Shown here: positions 12,701-25,500 of the stretch, piece by piece
Layout: each line of letters starts with the position of its first letter
How positions within the stretch are numbered: position 1 is the stretch's first letter
Source of the DNA: Daucus carota subsp. sativus
Lineage: Eukaryota; Streptophyta; Magnoliopsida; Apiales; Apiaceae
Direction: 5' to 3'
Length of the DNA: 64,000 bases
Assembly: GCF_001625215.2 (NCBI RefSeq)
Contig: NC_030381.2
Location: 39,802,689-39,866,688, forward strand
Position numbers and translations under genes: made by a program
The notes under the pieces: generated by a model
Database searches by the model: none
The model's input: only the letters and a program-made list of their open reading frames with translations
What the model was told of the DNA's origin: nothing

Positions 12701-12768
12701 GGGCTCACAACATTCTGAGTGTTTTTCCTCATCTTGAAAAAGCCAAGGCAATGAAAGAAGGAAATTGA
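9729..12768 (+). CDS. CLC-B: CLC-a/b-type nitrate(chloride)/proton exchanger
   Basis: Six exons, 9729-9919, 10016-10216, 10378-10555, 10676-11208, 11381-12530 and 12661-12768, all GT-AG and in phase, giving 786 residues as expected for plant CLCs. The multi-pass CLC core contains GPGIPE (163-168), GKEGPLVH with the gating glutamate E207, FRSPVGGVLFALEEVATWW with the proton glutamate E274, and FGIAVPSGLFLPIILMGSAY. The C-terminal half has two CBS domains ending in VVGILTRQDLRAHNIL. Proline in GPGIPE, rather than serine, is the signature of AtCLC-a/b, which exchange 2 nitrate for 1 proton at the vacuole membrane. The linker EVPLGHLPTGERELHG resembles CLC-b more than CLC-a. The ATG at 9729 starts MDEEQTG, matching the family; a longer upstream frame lacks an ATG. 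Confidence 0.95.
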
Positions 12769-13128
12769 TATCAACAGAGCAACTTTCTGAAGATCACATT
12801 CATTCATATATGTTATTCTTTTACAACTGTTTCATCGGGTCTGAGAAGATGCAAATTACCACACACACGTTATTTCTTTCAATAAAGATGTTGGATTGTT
12901 TACAGATATGTCTCAGGTTGAAGTTTCCCCAAACATATACTACTACCTAGAAGATATTTTGTTTTACAACGAAATCAAGTACATCACTACTTAAAAGAAA
13001 TTTTGATAAATGCAACATTATTACAAGGGATAACTCAAGTATCCAATACTAGAATTTATAGAACTCACAGCTATGCAGACAGGTCTCGGCGTCTCGCCTC
13101 TGGCAAAATAATGTAGCCTTTTCACTAG

Positions 13129-14166
13129 TTAAAACATGGTGAAAACCATAGCGGACACAACCAAAATAGCCATGAAAATGGACGAAGAATAAGGGTGGAC
13201 AGCCTTGGACTGAGATGCTGGTGTTGAAGAAGAAGAAGAAGATGAGGGAGTAGAAGAAGACGAAGGAGCTGAAGATGCAGAGACGGTTTTAATCTTGACC
13301 TTCATTCCTTGATCGCAATGTCCCATTGTGCCACAGGCAAAGTATCGTGTTCCCGGCTTATCTAACTTCACTACACTCTTCCCACCCTTCATGGAATCAA
13401 TTGCACTTCCAATGCCACAGCTCTTGTACGCACTTTCATCCCCCAGTTCTACTACACTGTGCATTGTGGAATACTTGAAAACTGTCGAAAACAAATATTA
13501 TTAGAATCATTTAAACAAAGTTTGTTTATTAATCTTAATAATTTGTTGCAAAAACATGAGAAAAGGTCACCGATGTCATAAAACCCACAAGTAATGTCCC
13601 AGATAACAAAGTTAGGAAAATGGATCTCAAATATCACTTATTAAAGCTATTTAATCTAGCATTAAGGTTTTTGGAAGAAGACGCTAGATCGTGTTTCTTT
13701 TTGATGTGAAAAATCCGACAAAACGTAAAACCATCTTGCAGTTTGGGAGTAAAACACTAAATGAAGTAGCATTTAGGGTTTTAAAACGCTAAATCATGTA
13801 GTAATAAGAAAGAAAAGAGATATAAACGTCAGACGATCTAGCCTTTTGGATTGCAAAATGATAACTGACGGCCATCTTCTCCGACACCGATACTATTTTC
13901 TTAAATTTGTGACAACCAGGGCCAACACCCCAAAAACATTCGGCATGCATTTTAAATGGTTTTTACTTTTTATAGTAAATCGAGTAGTCTAACATACCAA
14001 GTTTGTCGCCAACCTTGAAGGTCTCACCAGACGCCCATGAACTAAAGTCTGTAGATTCGTCCCAACCAGAGCTTCCTCCAACCGTGTGATCCGTTGCCGA
14101 TACAGCCTCCTTATTCATCAATACAGCAAGAACAAATATTAAAAACACTTTACTCATGCCTTCCAT
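13129..14166 (-). CDS. Phytocyanin (uclacyanin-like) blue copper protein, GPI-anchored
   Basis: Two exons, 13998-14166 and 13129-13481, separated by a 516-bp GT-AG intron, giving 173 residues. Residues 1-24 form a signal peptide (MSKVFLIFVLAVLM core). The plastocyanin-like domain starts DHTVGGSSGWDESTDFSSWA and includes a first ligand His in YSTMHSVVEL. The C-terminal ligand loop is FACGTMGHCDQGMKV, with Cys, His and Met placed as type-1 copper ligands. A Ser/Pro/Thr-rich stretch (SSAPSSSSTPSSSSSSSTP) follows, typical of arabinogalactan-type glycosylation. The hydrophobic tail SIFMAILVVSAMVFTMF is a GPI-anchor signal. It should sit on the outer face of the plasma membrane and act in electron transfer or cell-wall processes. 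It converges on the CLC gene with about 360 bp between stop codons. Confidence 0.9.
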
Positions 14167-14240
14167 TTTCTGAGAGTTTTTAATATAAGTTAATCTCTTG
14201 AGCTAAGTTCAGTGAATGAGATACCTCAGTACTACCAGTT

Positions 14241-14249
14241 TATTTATAG
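14241..14249 (-). promoter_or_regulatory. TATA box of the phytocyanin gene
   Basis: On the minus strand the sequence reads CTATAAATA, about 75 bp upstream of the ATG at 14166. The spacing leaves a short 5' UTR of roughly 45 bases after a normal TATA-to-start distance. The call rests on sequence and position only. Confidence 0.55.
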
Positions 14250-15084
14250 CCCACTCTCCGCAAATTATGTGAATTTTCAGATATAGAATGCAAAGATTTC
14301 TTGTGTTGAATTTGGCGTAAAGCAAAATTTTCTTGGTAAGTTTAAAAGTAGAGGAAGCTTGGAGTTTAAACTAAGCTATCAATCACATAATTTCAGTGAC
14401 CTGTTCATGCAACTCATTTCTGATTCTAGATTGTAGATTGCCTGAATATACTGTGCTTCCAGGTTGAGTAAACATTTCGACTGTCTACATCAGAGTTTTT
14501 TTTTTTTTTTTTTTTTTTTTTCTAATTTTAGTGGAGCTCGAAAACTATCACTTTCGAAATTTGTGTTCGAATTTGGTTTGCATCGATTTAAAGTTCTCAA
14601 GAGTTTTTTTAGCTTATCTAAATATAAATGAATCTCCATATTTTTCGAATTTACTCACTCGGATTCATGAGGTTTGATCACATATTTAAAATTGATATTT
14701 TTTAAATTTTCTTTTCATGAATAAAAATATTTATGTAATATTTTTATTTAAGAATTTTTTTTATAAAATATTAATATATGGTCAAATAACTAAAATTAAG
14801 TGTCGAAAGTCAAACGAATTGTATAATGGACCAAAAGAAATATTAATAAATCATCTAGTTTATTAAATTTTGAGTTCATTTCTATGACTTGGCTATTGTT
14901 TATTGTTTCAATTGAAACGGAAGATATATTTTTCTAACTAGTTAACAAATAATTGTTAAAATTCATCAAATAATGGATTATGCAATATTTTTAAACTCTC
15001 CTGGTTTCAAATACAATGTGATGCCACTAAAATCGCCAAGTTGTTAAACTAATTAAATGATTTCATAATGGTTATATATAACTA
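14250..15084. other. Upstream region of phytocyanin gene with long poly(T) run
   Basis: AT-rich sequence with an uninterrupted T run of about 26 bases at 14496-14521. This could be the poly(A) tail of a minus-strand retroposon, but no target duplication was found. No gene was seen. Confidence 0.4.
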
Positions 15085-16265
15085 GTTGAGAAACCGCGCG
15101 TTGCGGCGGCCTATAAAAATTATATTAATGATTCATATTAATTATTGTAGAATAAAATAATTTTGTGGTTGTTTATAAAAAGTATATTAATGTTTCAAAA
15201 TTAATATTTGTATGACAAAATAAATTTTATATTATAAAAATCTTGATGTAATAACAATACTAATGTATAAAATTGCAAAATTGGACTATAATTCATGGTG
15301 AAAAAATTAAAATAAATTTACACACGTAATTAACAATTTAAAATACGACGAATCTTAATTTTATTTGTGTTTTCTTTTTTAAAGTAATCATGTTCTTACA
15401 TGGTCACCTTACTCCAATTTTTTTTTGGATTAATTGTGCACAAAAATATCTAACTTCAATCCGTGAGAGATAGCGGTCTATAACTACTCTTACTCAGCCT
15501 TTACTTAAAAATTGCTTGAACGGAGCAAACAGATAATGCATGAATAATTTTCTTTCTGTATACAAAGTAAATCATATAAAAATTAACAACAAACATGTCC
15601 GAAGAACAAAACAAATATTATAAAATAATAATCAACAAACATATATCACTAACAGAATTTATTGATATCATCTATCAATATCATGTCAAGACTATATTCT
15701 TTTCCCATGTTTAGATTTGTCGACTCCGACATAGCGGTCTATAACTACCTTTGCTCGTAACAAATTTTTATTTTTTAATACTGTACAAACAGTCTTCACT
15801 TATCGTTGCATAAAAACGGCACCACCGAGTTAGAAATCAAGCAAAAGAACTATCACCAAACAGAGGTCGGGTTGTGGTATTGAGAGAGTAGGTTGTGTTT
15901 AGATGATACAAAACCTTATAAGGTATAGGGGTATTTATAGATGCAGAGAGACTTGTGTGCTACTCTTTCCCATAATTAAATAATCTGAAATAAAATAAGA
16001 TTAAAACTTTCAAGCTACTATATTCCATAAATAATCTGAAAACAAAATCAGACTAAAACTTTCAAGCTACTATATTCCATAAATAATCTGAAACAAAATC
16101 AGATTCTGAAACTTTCTTTTAATATACCCGAAATTAAAAAAGGTAATTCTAATTTTTGATATTTTTCATCCAAATATTTCAGAAAATTAGAAAAATATAA
16201 CGGAGCGATGTGAGAGGCGCCACCTACACGCCCCCCGCTTCTCCTTTATATAAGTATATTGATAT
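15085..16265. repeat. Unclassified repeat element of about 1.2 kb
   Basis: The left border reads ttgagaaaccgcgcgttgcgg and the right border ccccccgcttctcctttata followed by taagtata. Similar border sequence (cgctcgctttcctttgtaca) recurs near 42255. Inside are a diverged duplication at 15110-15235 (ttatattaatgattcat against gtatattaatgtttcaaa), two copies of tagcggtctataactac (15470 and 15732), and tandem repeats at 15970-16117. There are no coding sequences and no clear TIR or target duplication, so the class (Helitron, degenerate MULE or other) is left open. Confidence 0.45.
15970..16117. repeat. Tandem repeat, about 2.7 copies of a 53-56 bp unit
   Basis: Units begin near 15970, 16026 and 16079 and share aataatctgaaa, then actttcaagctactatattc. 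The third copy is partial. It lies near the right end of the unclassified repeat. Confidence 0.8.
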
Positions 16266-17032
16266 ATTGATTGGGTTAAAATAATAACTCATTATCCAAA
16301 ATAAAAAAGTTAAAACCTTACAGCTTATTAATAATTATTCTAAAGCTAATGTAATGTAACTATTTATATCGTTTTCTTTGCTTAATTGTCTTAAAAAAAT
16401 TAACTTTTGTTTTGATTTTCTCCTAACAAAACTTTTTCGAACACTTTCTTAAGAAGTTTATATCATCTATATTCAAATTAAGCAATCACTTATAATTGTA
16501 AACTTTTGTTATACAGTATGAATTTACAAATTTTAAAATGGTTAAATTTTTTAATTATTTTTGTTAGTTTATAATTATATAATTACATTGGAAAAAAATA
16601 TATGTAAATTTAAGAAAAAAAGAATAAGTTATTACACACATCTGCTCGCAGCAAGATATATTTTTGCTCCTGCCCAGATACTATTGCAAAATGGCACCAA
16701 ATACATTTAATAATTTATAAATTTAATACCACCATATTAATAAACAAATTGTGTTTTCAGGGCATTATTCAAATCATTTTAAGGTTCTAAATAAATGCCC
16801 TAGCTCCAAAAAATAATGTTCCATGAAGAAGGCATTTTAAATGTAATAATTAATACCTATCATTCTGTTAAATCTAGACAAATTTTCTGGTAAAAGTAAT
16901 TATGAACATGCAACTCAAACATTGAAAATAACCTCATTAGTTCACCACTCTCCCCCCAAGAAGAAGATCAGGAGAAGGGAAGACGTGAACAATATTGCAC
17001 ACAAATTCAGGATTTTTAATGAATGCTGCTCC
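16266..17032. other. Intergenic region downstream of RRF
   Basis: AT-rich sequence with no gene seen. The part next to 17033 is presumably the RRF 3' UTR, which reads leftward. Confidence 0.35.
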
Positions 17033-20000
17033 TCAGCTTTCAGTGATCTCCTTTTCCTTTGCTTTGGACATATCATCAGCTGACTTAATATACTTTTTAG
17101 TCATTTCCTCAACCTGAAAAAATTTATTCCAATTAGATACTTCCCTACTTATAGATAATTTGTACCTCTCATTTTTGGAAAGTTGAACCTAATTTTAAAT
17201 CAGACACGGAAGGTACTATAAACTAACCTCTTTCTCCAGCTTTTTTGCATCATCTGCTGAAATAGATGAACCCGTTTTCTCTTTTCCCTTTTTCTTTGGC
17301 GCAGATTTTTTTATGGTGTCCAGAGCCTGTAATATGGTTCATTTAAAGACTGAATAAAAAATGACAGCTTACAATCATAAATTATATATACACACATTCA
17401 TTGCACAAGCTACACAAGAATATACTTGCTTTAGAAAAATATTCAGATATCAATATCTCATATATTACTTAAACTCTTCTATATGAAGCTCACTAGTGAC
17501 AGAAGGCTATCATTTCTAGTATTAAGCAAAGTCTTGAGAAAAATATAGAGCATGAACAAGATACACTTCTCATCTATGTGAATACGAATACGAATCCAAG
17601 TCGCAGATTTGTGTATTGTACAAAGACAATATTACGCTTGTGGGTCAGTGACAAGATTGTTGCTGTCAGCCTGTCACCACCACTCATGGAAAAACGGCCA
17701 TATTGCTCATGGATTAGGATAACCAATTGTGAAATTTAAGACCCTGAAGACCCATCATATACCACATGTAAGACCTTCAATTACACCAAGCATAACATCC
17801 TAATGTAATAGACATACATTCTAGTAGCAACAAGGAGCAGTAACTCCGTTGAGTTGCAAAAAAAGTTATGCGACAAAATTTATTGGAACTTCAAATAACA
17901 AGGGAAGACAAAACAATTATCTAACAGATATACCTTTTGTCTTGCTCTTCTTATGCTTTGCTTGGCATCTTCAGAAGATTTTGTTACCAATTTACAAACA
18001 GCCTGGTAACCGGTAAGAAGTTGACGGATAAGCAATTGCACAATCAAATTAATAACATTAAGCATTAAAGTAAGTGTGTGTGTGTGTGTGTGTGTTTACT
18101 TCACCTGCATATGCTCCTTAGTCAGCCTGTATAAGCAAATATTTAAATCAGACAACTAAAATGGTTGAATATAGAAATATCTTTAACTACAGATTGAGCA
18201 CGCAAATACAATGCAAATTAGTAATTTCTACAGCAGTGGATCCATATTCTTAACTAAAAGCAAAATCTAAATGAAAACTCTGCCTAGGAAGAGCTATATT
18301 AATGACTATGCATAGCAATCGACTGACCCCATATACATAGATAGAGTTCTTACGGAGGTATAGCTGCAATCAATCGTTGTCCATCTACCTTTGGATTTAA
18401 ACCCAATGGTGAAGTGACAATAGCTTTCTCCAATTCCTTTATTGTCTGAAAAGGAACGCACAATATAGATCAGATAAAGCCAACTTGTGATCTTATAGGT
18501 TCTCGTATATGTATATTCAGTACATGCATAGAAATGATATGCAGTGTCATATGCAATAAACTGATTTGCAACCAATGAAGTAAATTTGTTAGGGTTGATC
18601 AGATTGTATATTATGAAAAAGGAAGAACATTTACAATAATCAATGTTAACTATGTTTTATTCCATACTACATTCTAAAGGCCTGTCTGTTTACGACTGAC
18701 GTTACTTTCACTTAATTTGTGATAACTAAAATTGACTAATTAAGTTCTCTTATTAGAAGTTGAAAATAGGTATCAATTCCAGGCTTTCAATTAACTACAA
18801 TTGAAATCTAACTTGACAAAAGTCAATATTATTTTTAGTTTCAGTTTAAGGTTAAGTTATTGTTTCTAATTCTTTACCTTTTACACGCCATACATTATTA
18901 ATAGAAAGTAACAATACTGATAATAATAGCATAGGAGAAATTCACAAAATAAGTTTAGTATGTAAGTAACAAATGACTTTTTGTATGGTAAACCAGACAC
19001 GACTGATGAAGACACTCAAGTTGAATGAGGAGGCTGCAAATATCTTGCGACTATTTATTGTTCAAAAATCCTTATAAGAAAATTAATGTTTTCCTGATTG
19101 AAAATAATATAGCTACGTTGAACAGAGACGGGTACAGGGCCGGGAACAAAAAAAGCAAGTTTAAAATTATAGTCACATTTACGGCATTAAGTATATTAAT
19201 ATAAAAAAAATTATATTAGATAGAGGTAATATTCAACATCCAAAATATTAAACATTAAAGACACTATCCTTCTCAAATATTAACATCATCAAGTATCAAC
19301 TCGCTCTCCATTTGGGCTCATCAAGTGAGAGTTCCGCAAACTTCCCGTCCCCGTCCTATCCCACTTCCACCATGTCCACTACCAGTACCAATATTTTCCA
19401 TATTAAGTTTCCATTTTTCCCCCCTAAATTCTCCTACAAGTTTAATATTTTTGTAAAAAAACAAAGAAAATTCAAAAAACAAGAATTCTAGCTATGCTGT
19501 CAATGCCCTTAGAAATGTGTCAAAAGGTCAAACACCATTTATTTAAAAATAGAGGGAGAAGTTATACCCCCTCCATCGAAATTTGATGAGTCAGCCAACT
19601 TTGGGCATGAATGCTTAGGTGCATTGACCACATAACTCCATAGTTTTTTTTTTATTTCTTTTTGTAAATAAAAATTTGGTACTGAAATTTTATCTATAGG
19701 AAAAAAAAATTAAAAATATAGTTTATAGATATATGTGGTCAATGCAGTTAAACATGCGTGTAAAAAGTCAACTAGCTCATGTAATTTGGGATGGAAGAAG
19801 TAGAAACAAGAAGATAAAGCAACATATCAGAAAACTGTGAAGGCAAGAGGATATTACAGCGGGATCATATGGAGTTATAGACAGTGTTTTGGAATCCAAA
19901 ACTGAAACAGCAGCCATCCCATTTAGGGGAATCTTCATTCCGTTGGCAAGCACAATAATGTGATCCAGCATTCCTGAGAGCGAAATGAACAAACAAAACA

Positions 20001-20352
20001 ACTAGTAAATATATTATCTACAACCACCTTAGTCTAAACCCAGCAGTAAAGCACACACCTACAGATGCCCTTCCTGTTCGCAATTTGGTAAGTTCACGAG
20101 ATAATGCATCTAGTGCTGCATCCATCTGTGATAGAGCAGCAGGCTTCACCGAAGCCCCAATATCCACAGCTCCAAAAGCATCCCCATCTTCATCATCACT
20201 ATCATCATCATAAGCTGAATAAAAAAACAGAGTTTCAATCGCAGAAAATTTCAATTCCTATTTAGCTAAGTGGCAGATTTGAACACAAACAGATACGATT
20301 AGAGCTCAATAAACATTTCTTGAATTAATTTGGCGATTATTGCAATGCGCTG

Positions 20353-20388
<36 letters not shown>

Positions 20389-20609
20389 TTAGTACTCTGG
20401 GTGTTGCGTTTCTTGGCGAAGCCTCTGGCGTGTTGGAAGGGAAAAGTGATGGGTATAGAATTAGGAGTGGAATTGAGAAGATTAAAATGGGGGGAAAGGA
20501 GATGAGAAAGATCATTGTGTTGTTGGGAGTGTAGAGATGAACTTCGAAATAGGAGAGAGAATTGACGGGAAGATGAAATAGCACGACTTATTGACCTTCT
20601 CATCGCCAT
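17033..20609 (-). CDS. RRF: Ribosome recycling factor, organellar (probably mitochondrial)
   Basis: Eight exons: 20396-20609, 20059-20214, 19858-19973, 18354-18445, 18105-18126, 17934-18002, 17228-17326 and 17033-17113. All are GT-AG and in phase, giving 282 residues; exon 5 is only 22 nt. The N-terminus has Arg/Ser but few acidic residues (MAMRRSISRAISSSRQFSLL, then RGFAKKR), typical of a mitochondrial presequence. The RRF fold includes LSRELTKLRTGRASVGMLDH, AAVSVLDSKTLSITPYD, LGLNPKVDGQRLIAAIPPLT, DAKQSIRRARQKALDTIKK and a C-terminal helix ending KEITES. RRF splits post-termination ribosomes with EF-G. A plastid RRF paralogue also exists in plants; the presequence and RGFAKK region favour mitochondria. 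Confidence 0.9.
18074..18095. repeat. (GT)n microsatellite
   Basis: An uninterrupted GT repeat of about 11 units in the RRF intron, just 3' of the 22-nt exon. Confidence 0.9.
19567..19800. mobile_element. Stowaway MITE in RRF intron 3
   Basis: A 234-bp element flanked by TA (19565-19566 and 19801-19802). The left end is ccccctccatcgaaatttga and the right end the complement of cttcttccatcccaaattac. Subterminal agtcaactagctcatg / tgagtcagccaact and ggtcaatgca / tgcattgacca complete the inverted repeat. It resembles the element at 6545-6781 (shared ttgggca and gcattgacc) but is diverged. Its right end is 57 bp from the exon at 19858. Confidence 0.85.
20355..20385. repeat. (GA)n microsatellite in RRF intron 1
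   Basis: About 15 GA units, CT on the coding strand, starting 10 bp inside the intron after the exon 1 donor at 20395. Confidence 0.9.
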
Positions 20610-21259
20610 TTTTCAGCTTCTGATGTGAACTCTGTCTTGCTTAGGGTTTTACAGAACCCCTGTCTCCATTCTTTTCCCCGGTAAATAAACCAGATAGATT
20701 ATAACTTTGTAATCTAACAGTAACTTTATTTTGTGCCTAGAATTATTATTATTTTAAAATCATTATAAATAAATATATTATTTTAATATAATAATTATTA
20801 ATATATGTGCGTAAAATAAATATTACAAATATGATGAAAATGATTATAATTTTTATAAAAGATAACAAATCTAATATATTTTTCATATAGTTTAATAATA
20901 ACACACTAGCTAAGAATAGTATAAAATAAGATTCTATTAAATATTAGTAAATTTTTAGTTTGAAATCATGATCAGCATTTAAAATAACTATATACAAAGA
21001 ATATGTGAAAATGTTGCATTTGCAGAGTTCATCTAAAATTATAGTCAAACTCAAGATATTAATTATATTTGTTGAATTTGTAGATATCAATACTTTTGCA
21101 AACAATACAAACTCGATAGTTAAAACCTACAAGGACGTGAGGAAAGTTAAATATCATCTCTAAGAGTTAAAATTTTCTAGAGCTTCTTTTATAAAATAAA
21201 ACAAAGAACAAAACTTTGATAATTAACTGAAATGGAATGAATCTTGCTTATTCTCGTAA
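20610..21259. other. Upstream region of RRF
   Basis: The promoter and 5' UTR of the RRF gene should lie directly right of 20609. Farther right the sequence is AT-rich with no recognisable gene. Confidence 0.35.
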
Positions 21260-21634
21260 GAGCAAGTCCAATACAATGTTATAAGTGGTGCTATTTCTAT
21301 AATTTGAAATCAAATGTTAAAAATCTCAACTCCAATGGGGTTCTATATTTGGATGCAAATATGCATATATGCATCCTTGGTTCTAAATTTGAAACCAAGG
21401 ATGCATTTATGCATCCATGCCACATCATCAACTAACTATAATTGGTATGTATAGTGGTGAATTTTAAATAAAGTTTAGGAGAGAGGAACTAAAAGTACTT
21501 AAATTTGAAATTATTTGGATGCAAAATGCATCTAGCATTGGAGTTGAAGTTCTATTTTAGCAATAAAAAACACTTTTTAGTGTTAAATTATAACAATGAC
21601 TATAGCCATTTTACATCTTGCATTGGACTTGCTC
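21260..21634. mobile_element. Tourist-like (PIF/Harbinger) MITE
   Basis: A 375-bp element with TIRs gagcaagtccaatacaa on the left and the complement of gagcaagtccaatgcaa on the right. It is flanked by TAA on both sides (21257-21259 and 21635-21637), the 3-bp duplication typical of PIF/Harbinger. The interior contains a further palindrome around ggatgcatttatgcatcc. There is no coding capacity. Confidence 0.88.
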
Positions 21635-21637
21635 TAA

Positions 21638-22546
21638 GTGAGTCATTTCTAAATTGAGTCACCTGTTTTTAATCTTTGATAGTCTTTTTTGTGAGTGAGG
21701 ATTCATTTACTCTTGATTATTACCTTGTTTAGTAAGAATGCCCATTTTTGCAACGAGAAGAATGCTCCATATTTCCGTCTTCTGCGATCTCACTCCACTG
21801 TAGAGCTTCTACGGTCACTTCACTCAATTAGCAATTCCACTTTAAAATACAGATCCAATAGTAGCAACACGAAGAACAATCTAAACAAGCACCTCACATT
21901 ATAGTTCTACTTTTCCTCTGCGCTACAATTTTTTTAATACAATTTAAAAACCCATCGATTAGCCAATGGTTGCTCAACATCTTAGTAAGGAAATGGAATT
22001 GAATTTTTTGTGTTTATTCATATTGTTGAGATCTGATAAAATCCTAGATCCAATCTTAACAACAATTTCGATTTCAAAACTTCTTCCTAGATCTCAGTTC
22101 ATCTTCAGCACAAGTTAACAGTGACAAATGTCGGGTTATGGAAAATGGACTTCTTTACTCCAAACAAGAACAGAAATGATGAAGTTATTTTAGCTTGGGA
22201 AAGCACTTGCATGCTTTTGCTTCACAGTTCAGTGCAGCATAAATACACATGTAATTCAAGATCCCTTATATATTACACCATTCCTATATGTTGGACCTAA
22301 CAGACACTACAACCCTGTATGGATTTACTTGCACAAAGCAGATATAGAATACTTGAATTCATTCTTATAAATTTACTGAATTTTCAGACCGGTACTCCAA
22401 ATACAGATGGAGCAAGTTATTCAGTAACTCGAGTCTTGCAAGTATATGACATGATGAATTAATCAAGAAGTATACCATTCAGAGTTTGTTGTGTTAAAGT
22501 TCACTAAGTATATAAGTGGATCTCCCTACACCGTGGAAAAGTTATA
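21638..22546. other. Intergenic region downstream of the 4CL-like gene
   Basis: Contains the expected 3' UTR of the 4CL-like gene next to 22547. Only chance reading frames were seen. Confidence 0.35.
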
Positions 22547-25500
22547 TCACATCTTGGATAGAGATCCTAATGTAGCAGCCTTTCTTAAATCCTTTCTCAG
22601 AATTTTCCCAGCTGCACTTTTTGGGATTGAATTAACGAAGGATACCCGCCTAATTTTCTTGTATGGTGCAACCTACAATTTTATAAACCAACATATAATG
22701 TATAAGTGAAAGGAAATCATCAATTCATAGTCATTGGTCAAGCTATTTGCTTTGACGTAGTACATTGAGTGACGACAGGTGTTTTGGACAATCTTTTGAA
22801 GTACTACTTCTGTTACAGCTTGTGTATAAACACCTATTGCATTAAGTACTATTCAGTTCAAATATATAAATGAAAACCAGCGCCTACTTTTAGTAATGTT
22901 GGAAAACAAACTACTAACCTGCTTCGCAACAAAATCCATCACTTGTGACTCATTGATCCTACTTTCAGAACGTTTTACCACACAAGCCATAGGCACTTCC
23001 CCAGCCTCTTCATCAGGGAATCTACAACAGTCATCCTTCAAACTTTCAGTAGCTAAGATAAACATAAAAGAAAGCATAACTAACAATAATGTTGTGATTA
23101 GTTGGAGAGAATCAGCCGAGAGGAAAGTGCTTAATTTCTTCTTCTTTTTTTTTTTTGATAGTCTTAAAATTCATGATTTTTTTTTTCATTCTATCCTCTA
23201 TTCCATTTTAATTAATTTAAACTACATGGCTCAAACCCACCACTTCGAGATATTATTCTGCATTATCCATTCTAATTATTTTCCTAGCAAGTCAATATTT
23301 AATATCGATCAATGCCACAAATTCCCTATTAGGTTCCGGGTATGTAGAGAGATTTAATGTAAATGAAGGATGATCTTTAATGCTAAAACTGCAAAGCAAC
23401 TATGAGCTAATTCTTTTGATATAAAGCACATTCAAAATAACTAGAACTTTTACATTGTTGACAAGAAATGGCTTCAGTGGATACACGACATCATTTTACA
23501 AGTGTTCTTATAGTTAAGGAGATTGAAACTTACGGAATAACTGCAGCATCTACTATCTCTGGGTGAGACTGAAGCAATTGTTCTAGTTCTGCAGGAGGGA
23601 CCTGCAATATCATATCATCAATCGTAAGCAATGCAATTAAACTAATAAAAGAGGAAAACCATGAATACATAGAGGGGATAACAGTACCTGGTACCCCTTA
23701 TACTTGATTAATTCCTTTAGTCTGTCAACAACGAAAAGAAAACCTTCATTGTCGATATAACAAAGATCACCAGTCCTTAGCCACCCATCACCTACCAATG
23801 TTTCAGAAGTTGCCTGAGGATTACCAATATAACCTGTACAATATCAACCACAGTGTCAGTTGAGACATTACTTGTAACCTGAAAAGCGGGGATTCTTCAC
23901 TCACCCGCCGCACTGAGCACTCGATTCTTGGGGGTTCTTGGGTGCGTGCGGGTTCTTGGGGATTCTTGTTAAAATAATTAATTATGTAATTAATTGATTA
24001 CTTAATCACTTAACTACTTTATAAAGCAACAATTGTGTTATCAAATAATTATCATGTCAATTATTAAGGATAATGAACTTATTTATTTGATCAGTTGGTT
24101 AAAACATAAATGTAACTATTGAAAATACATGCATAATATATATTCAGATATTCTTAATACATTAAAATTTGCCGAATCCCCGTACAGCGCATTCCCGTAC
24201 CCACACCCGCACACATGCTTCCTAGCTTATAGCTTTATCAAAAAAATGTGGCATCATCTCAACAAATGGCTTCAATAAGTCAAATTAATATATTGTAGAC
24301 GAGAGAATGATGAATGAAGATACATTGAGAGTTGAGACACAAGCAAGTAAATGTTTTTATCAAGCATCAAGGAAGCCAAGATAACTTAATTGCTCTACCT
24401 TTCATTACTAGGGGTCCTCTAATCCATAGCTCCCCTAGCTTGCCAGGAGGCAGAGCATTGCCCGACTCTGGATCAACAATTCTTGCCTGGCAGTGTCCTG
24501 TTAGCTTCCCAACTGAACCCCGGTGCAAACTTTCTTCAGGGCTTGTAGATCGAAAGATGGCTCCAGCTGTTTCAGTCATTCCATAACCCTTAATAAACCA
24601 AGCAAGAATCAGTTTCTGAAGCGATAAAAATTGACAAAATAAATCTTCAGTTTAACTATGACATTTGCTTAATCAGTAAACTAGATTAAAATGTAAAAGT
24701 TACTTCCACAGTCTTCTGATTGTCCCATTTATATTAGATGAAAAGTATTTCTATCATGAACCAAATACTGATTTGACTTGTTAATATAAATAAATTCTAG
24801 TCCAGGGACTATGTAAACGATGTCCTCCCTCCCTTACCACAACCCATGAAGACTCCACTTTAATTTATCTCCAACAACCACATTCCTAGATTTGTTCGTA
24901 AGACTATCCCTGTATGTCTGCCTTTTCTAATTGCCTACACTTTCTCCTCTCTACTTATTTGTCAATTGATCGTGCATTTTCTCTTTGTTTTTCAAGCTTT
25001 GTGATATCGGCTACTATTGATACCTTGTTTGGATAGACATGTGATTTATAAGCTCAAGTTGAAGCTTAATTTCACCATGATGTAGCATTATGAACGACAT
25101 TGTCCTCCTCACTACTCCCGCTACAATTGTCTTATTCCACCGACCAATGTTTACAAGGTTTTTTTTGAATCCTCATCTTACTAAATATAATATAATCGTC
25201 AATATTTTTATATTCAATATGACGAACTACTAGTGAGCTAGCAAAGAAACTACTAAGAGATTCCACACAGATGTATAGATGTATATCGTCTACTTAATTT
25301 AATAGGGTGTAATTGGCGTCCCAGATCCCAATTAGATGGCCAGCAAGTAGGGATGACGTTTGGAAGACAAATATACCTCAAGCTCATCTGTCAAAGGATA
25401 AGTCTGATCAGAATTGGATGGTTGTAGATGGTGCTAGGATAGTACTTCCGGGTGGGGAAACCCCTTTCAGTTATGGAGACAATGGATACATTTCTGCTCT

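Noticed and set aside
14496-14521. Poly(T) run as the tail of a minus-strand retroposon
   Set aside because: No flanking target duplication could be found, so left as a simple repeat.
22896-23357. 153-residue plus-strand ORF overlapping a 4CL-like exon
   Set aside because: Antisense shadow of the 4CL-like exon 22919-23021 plus low-complexity intron.
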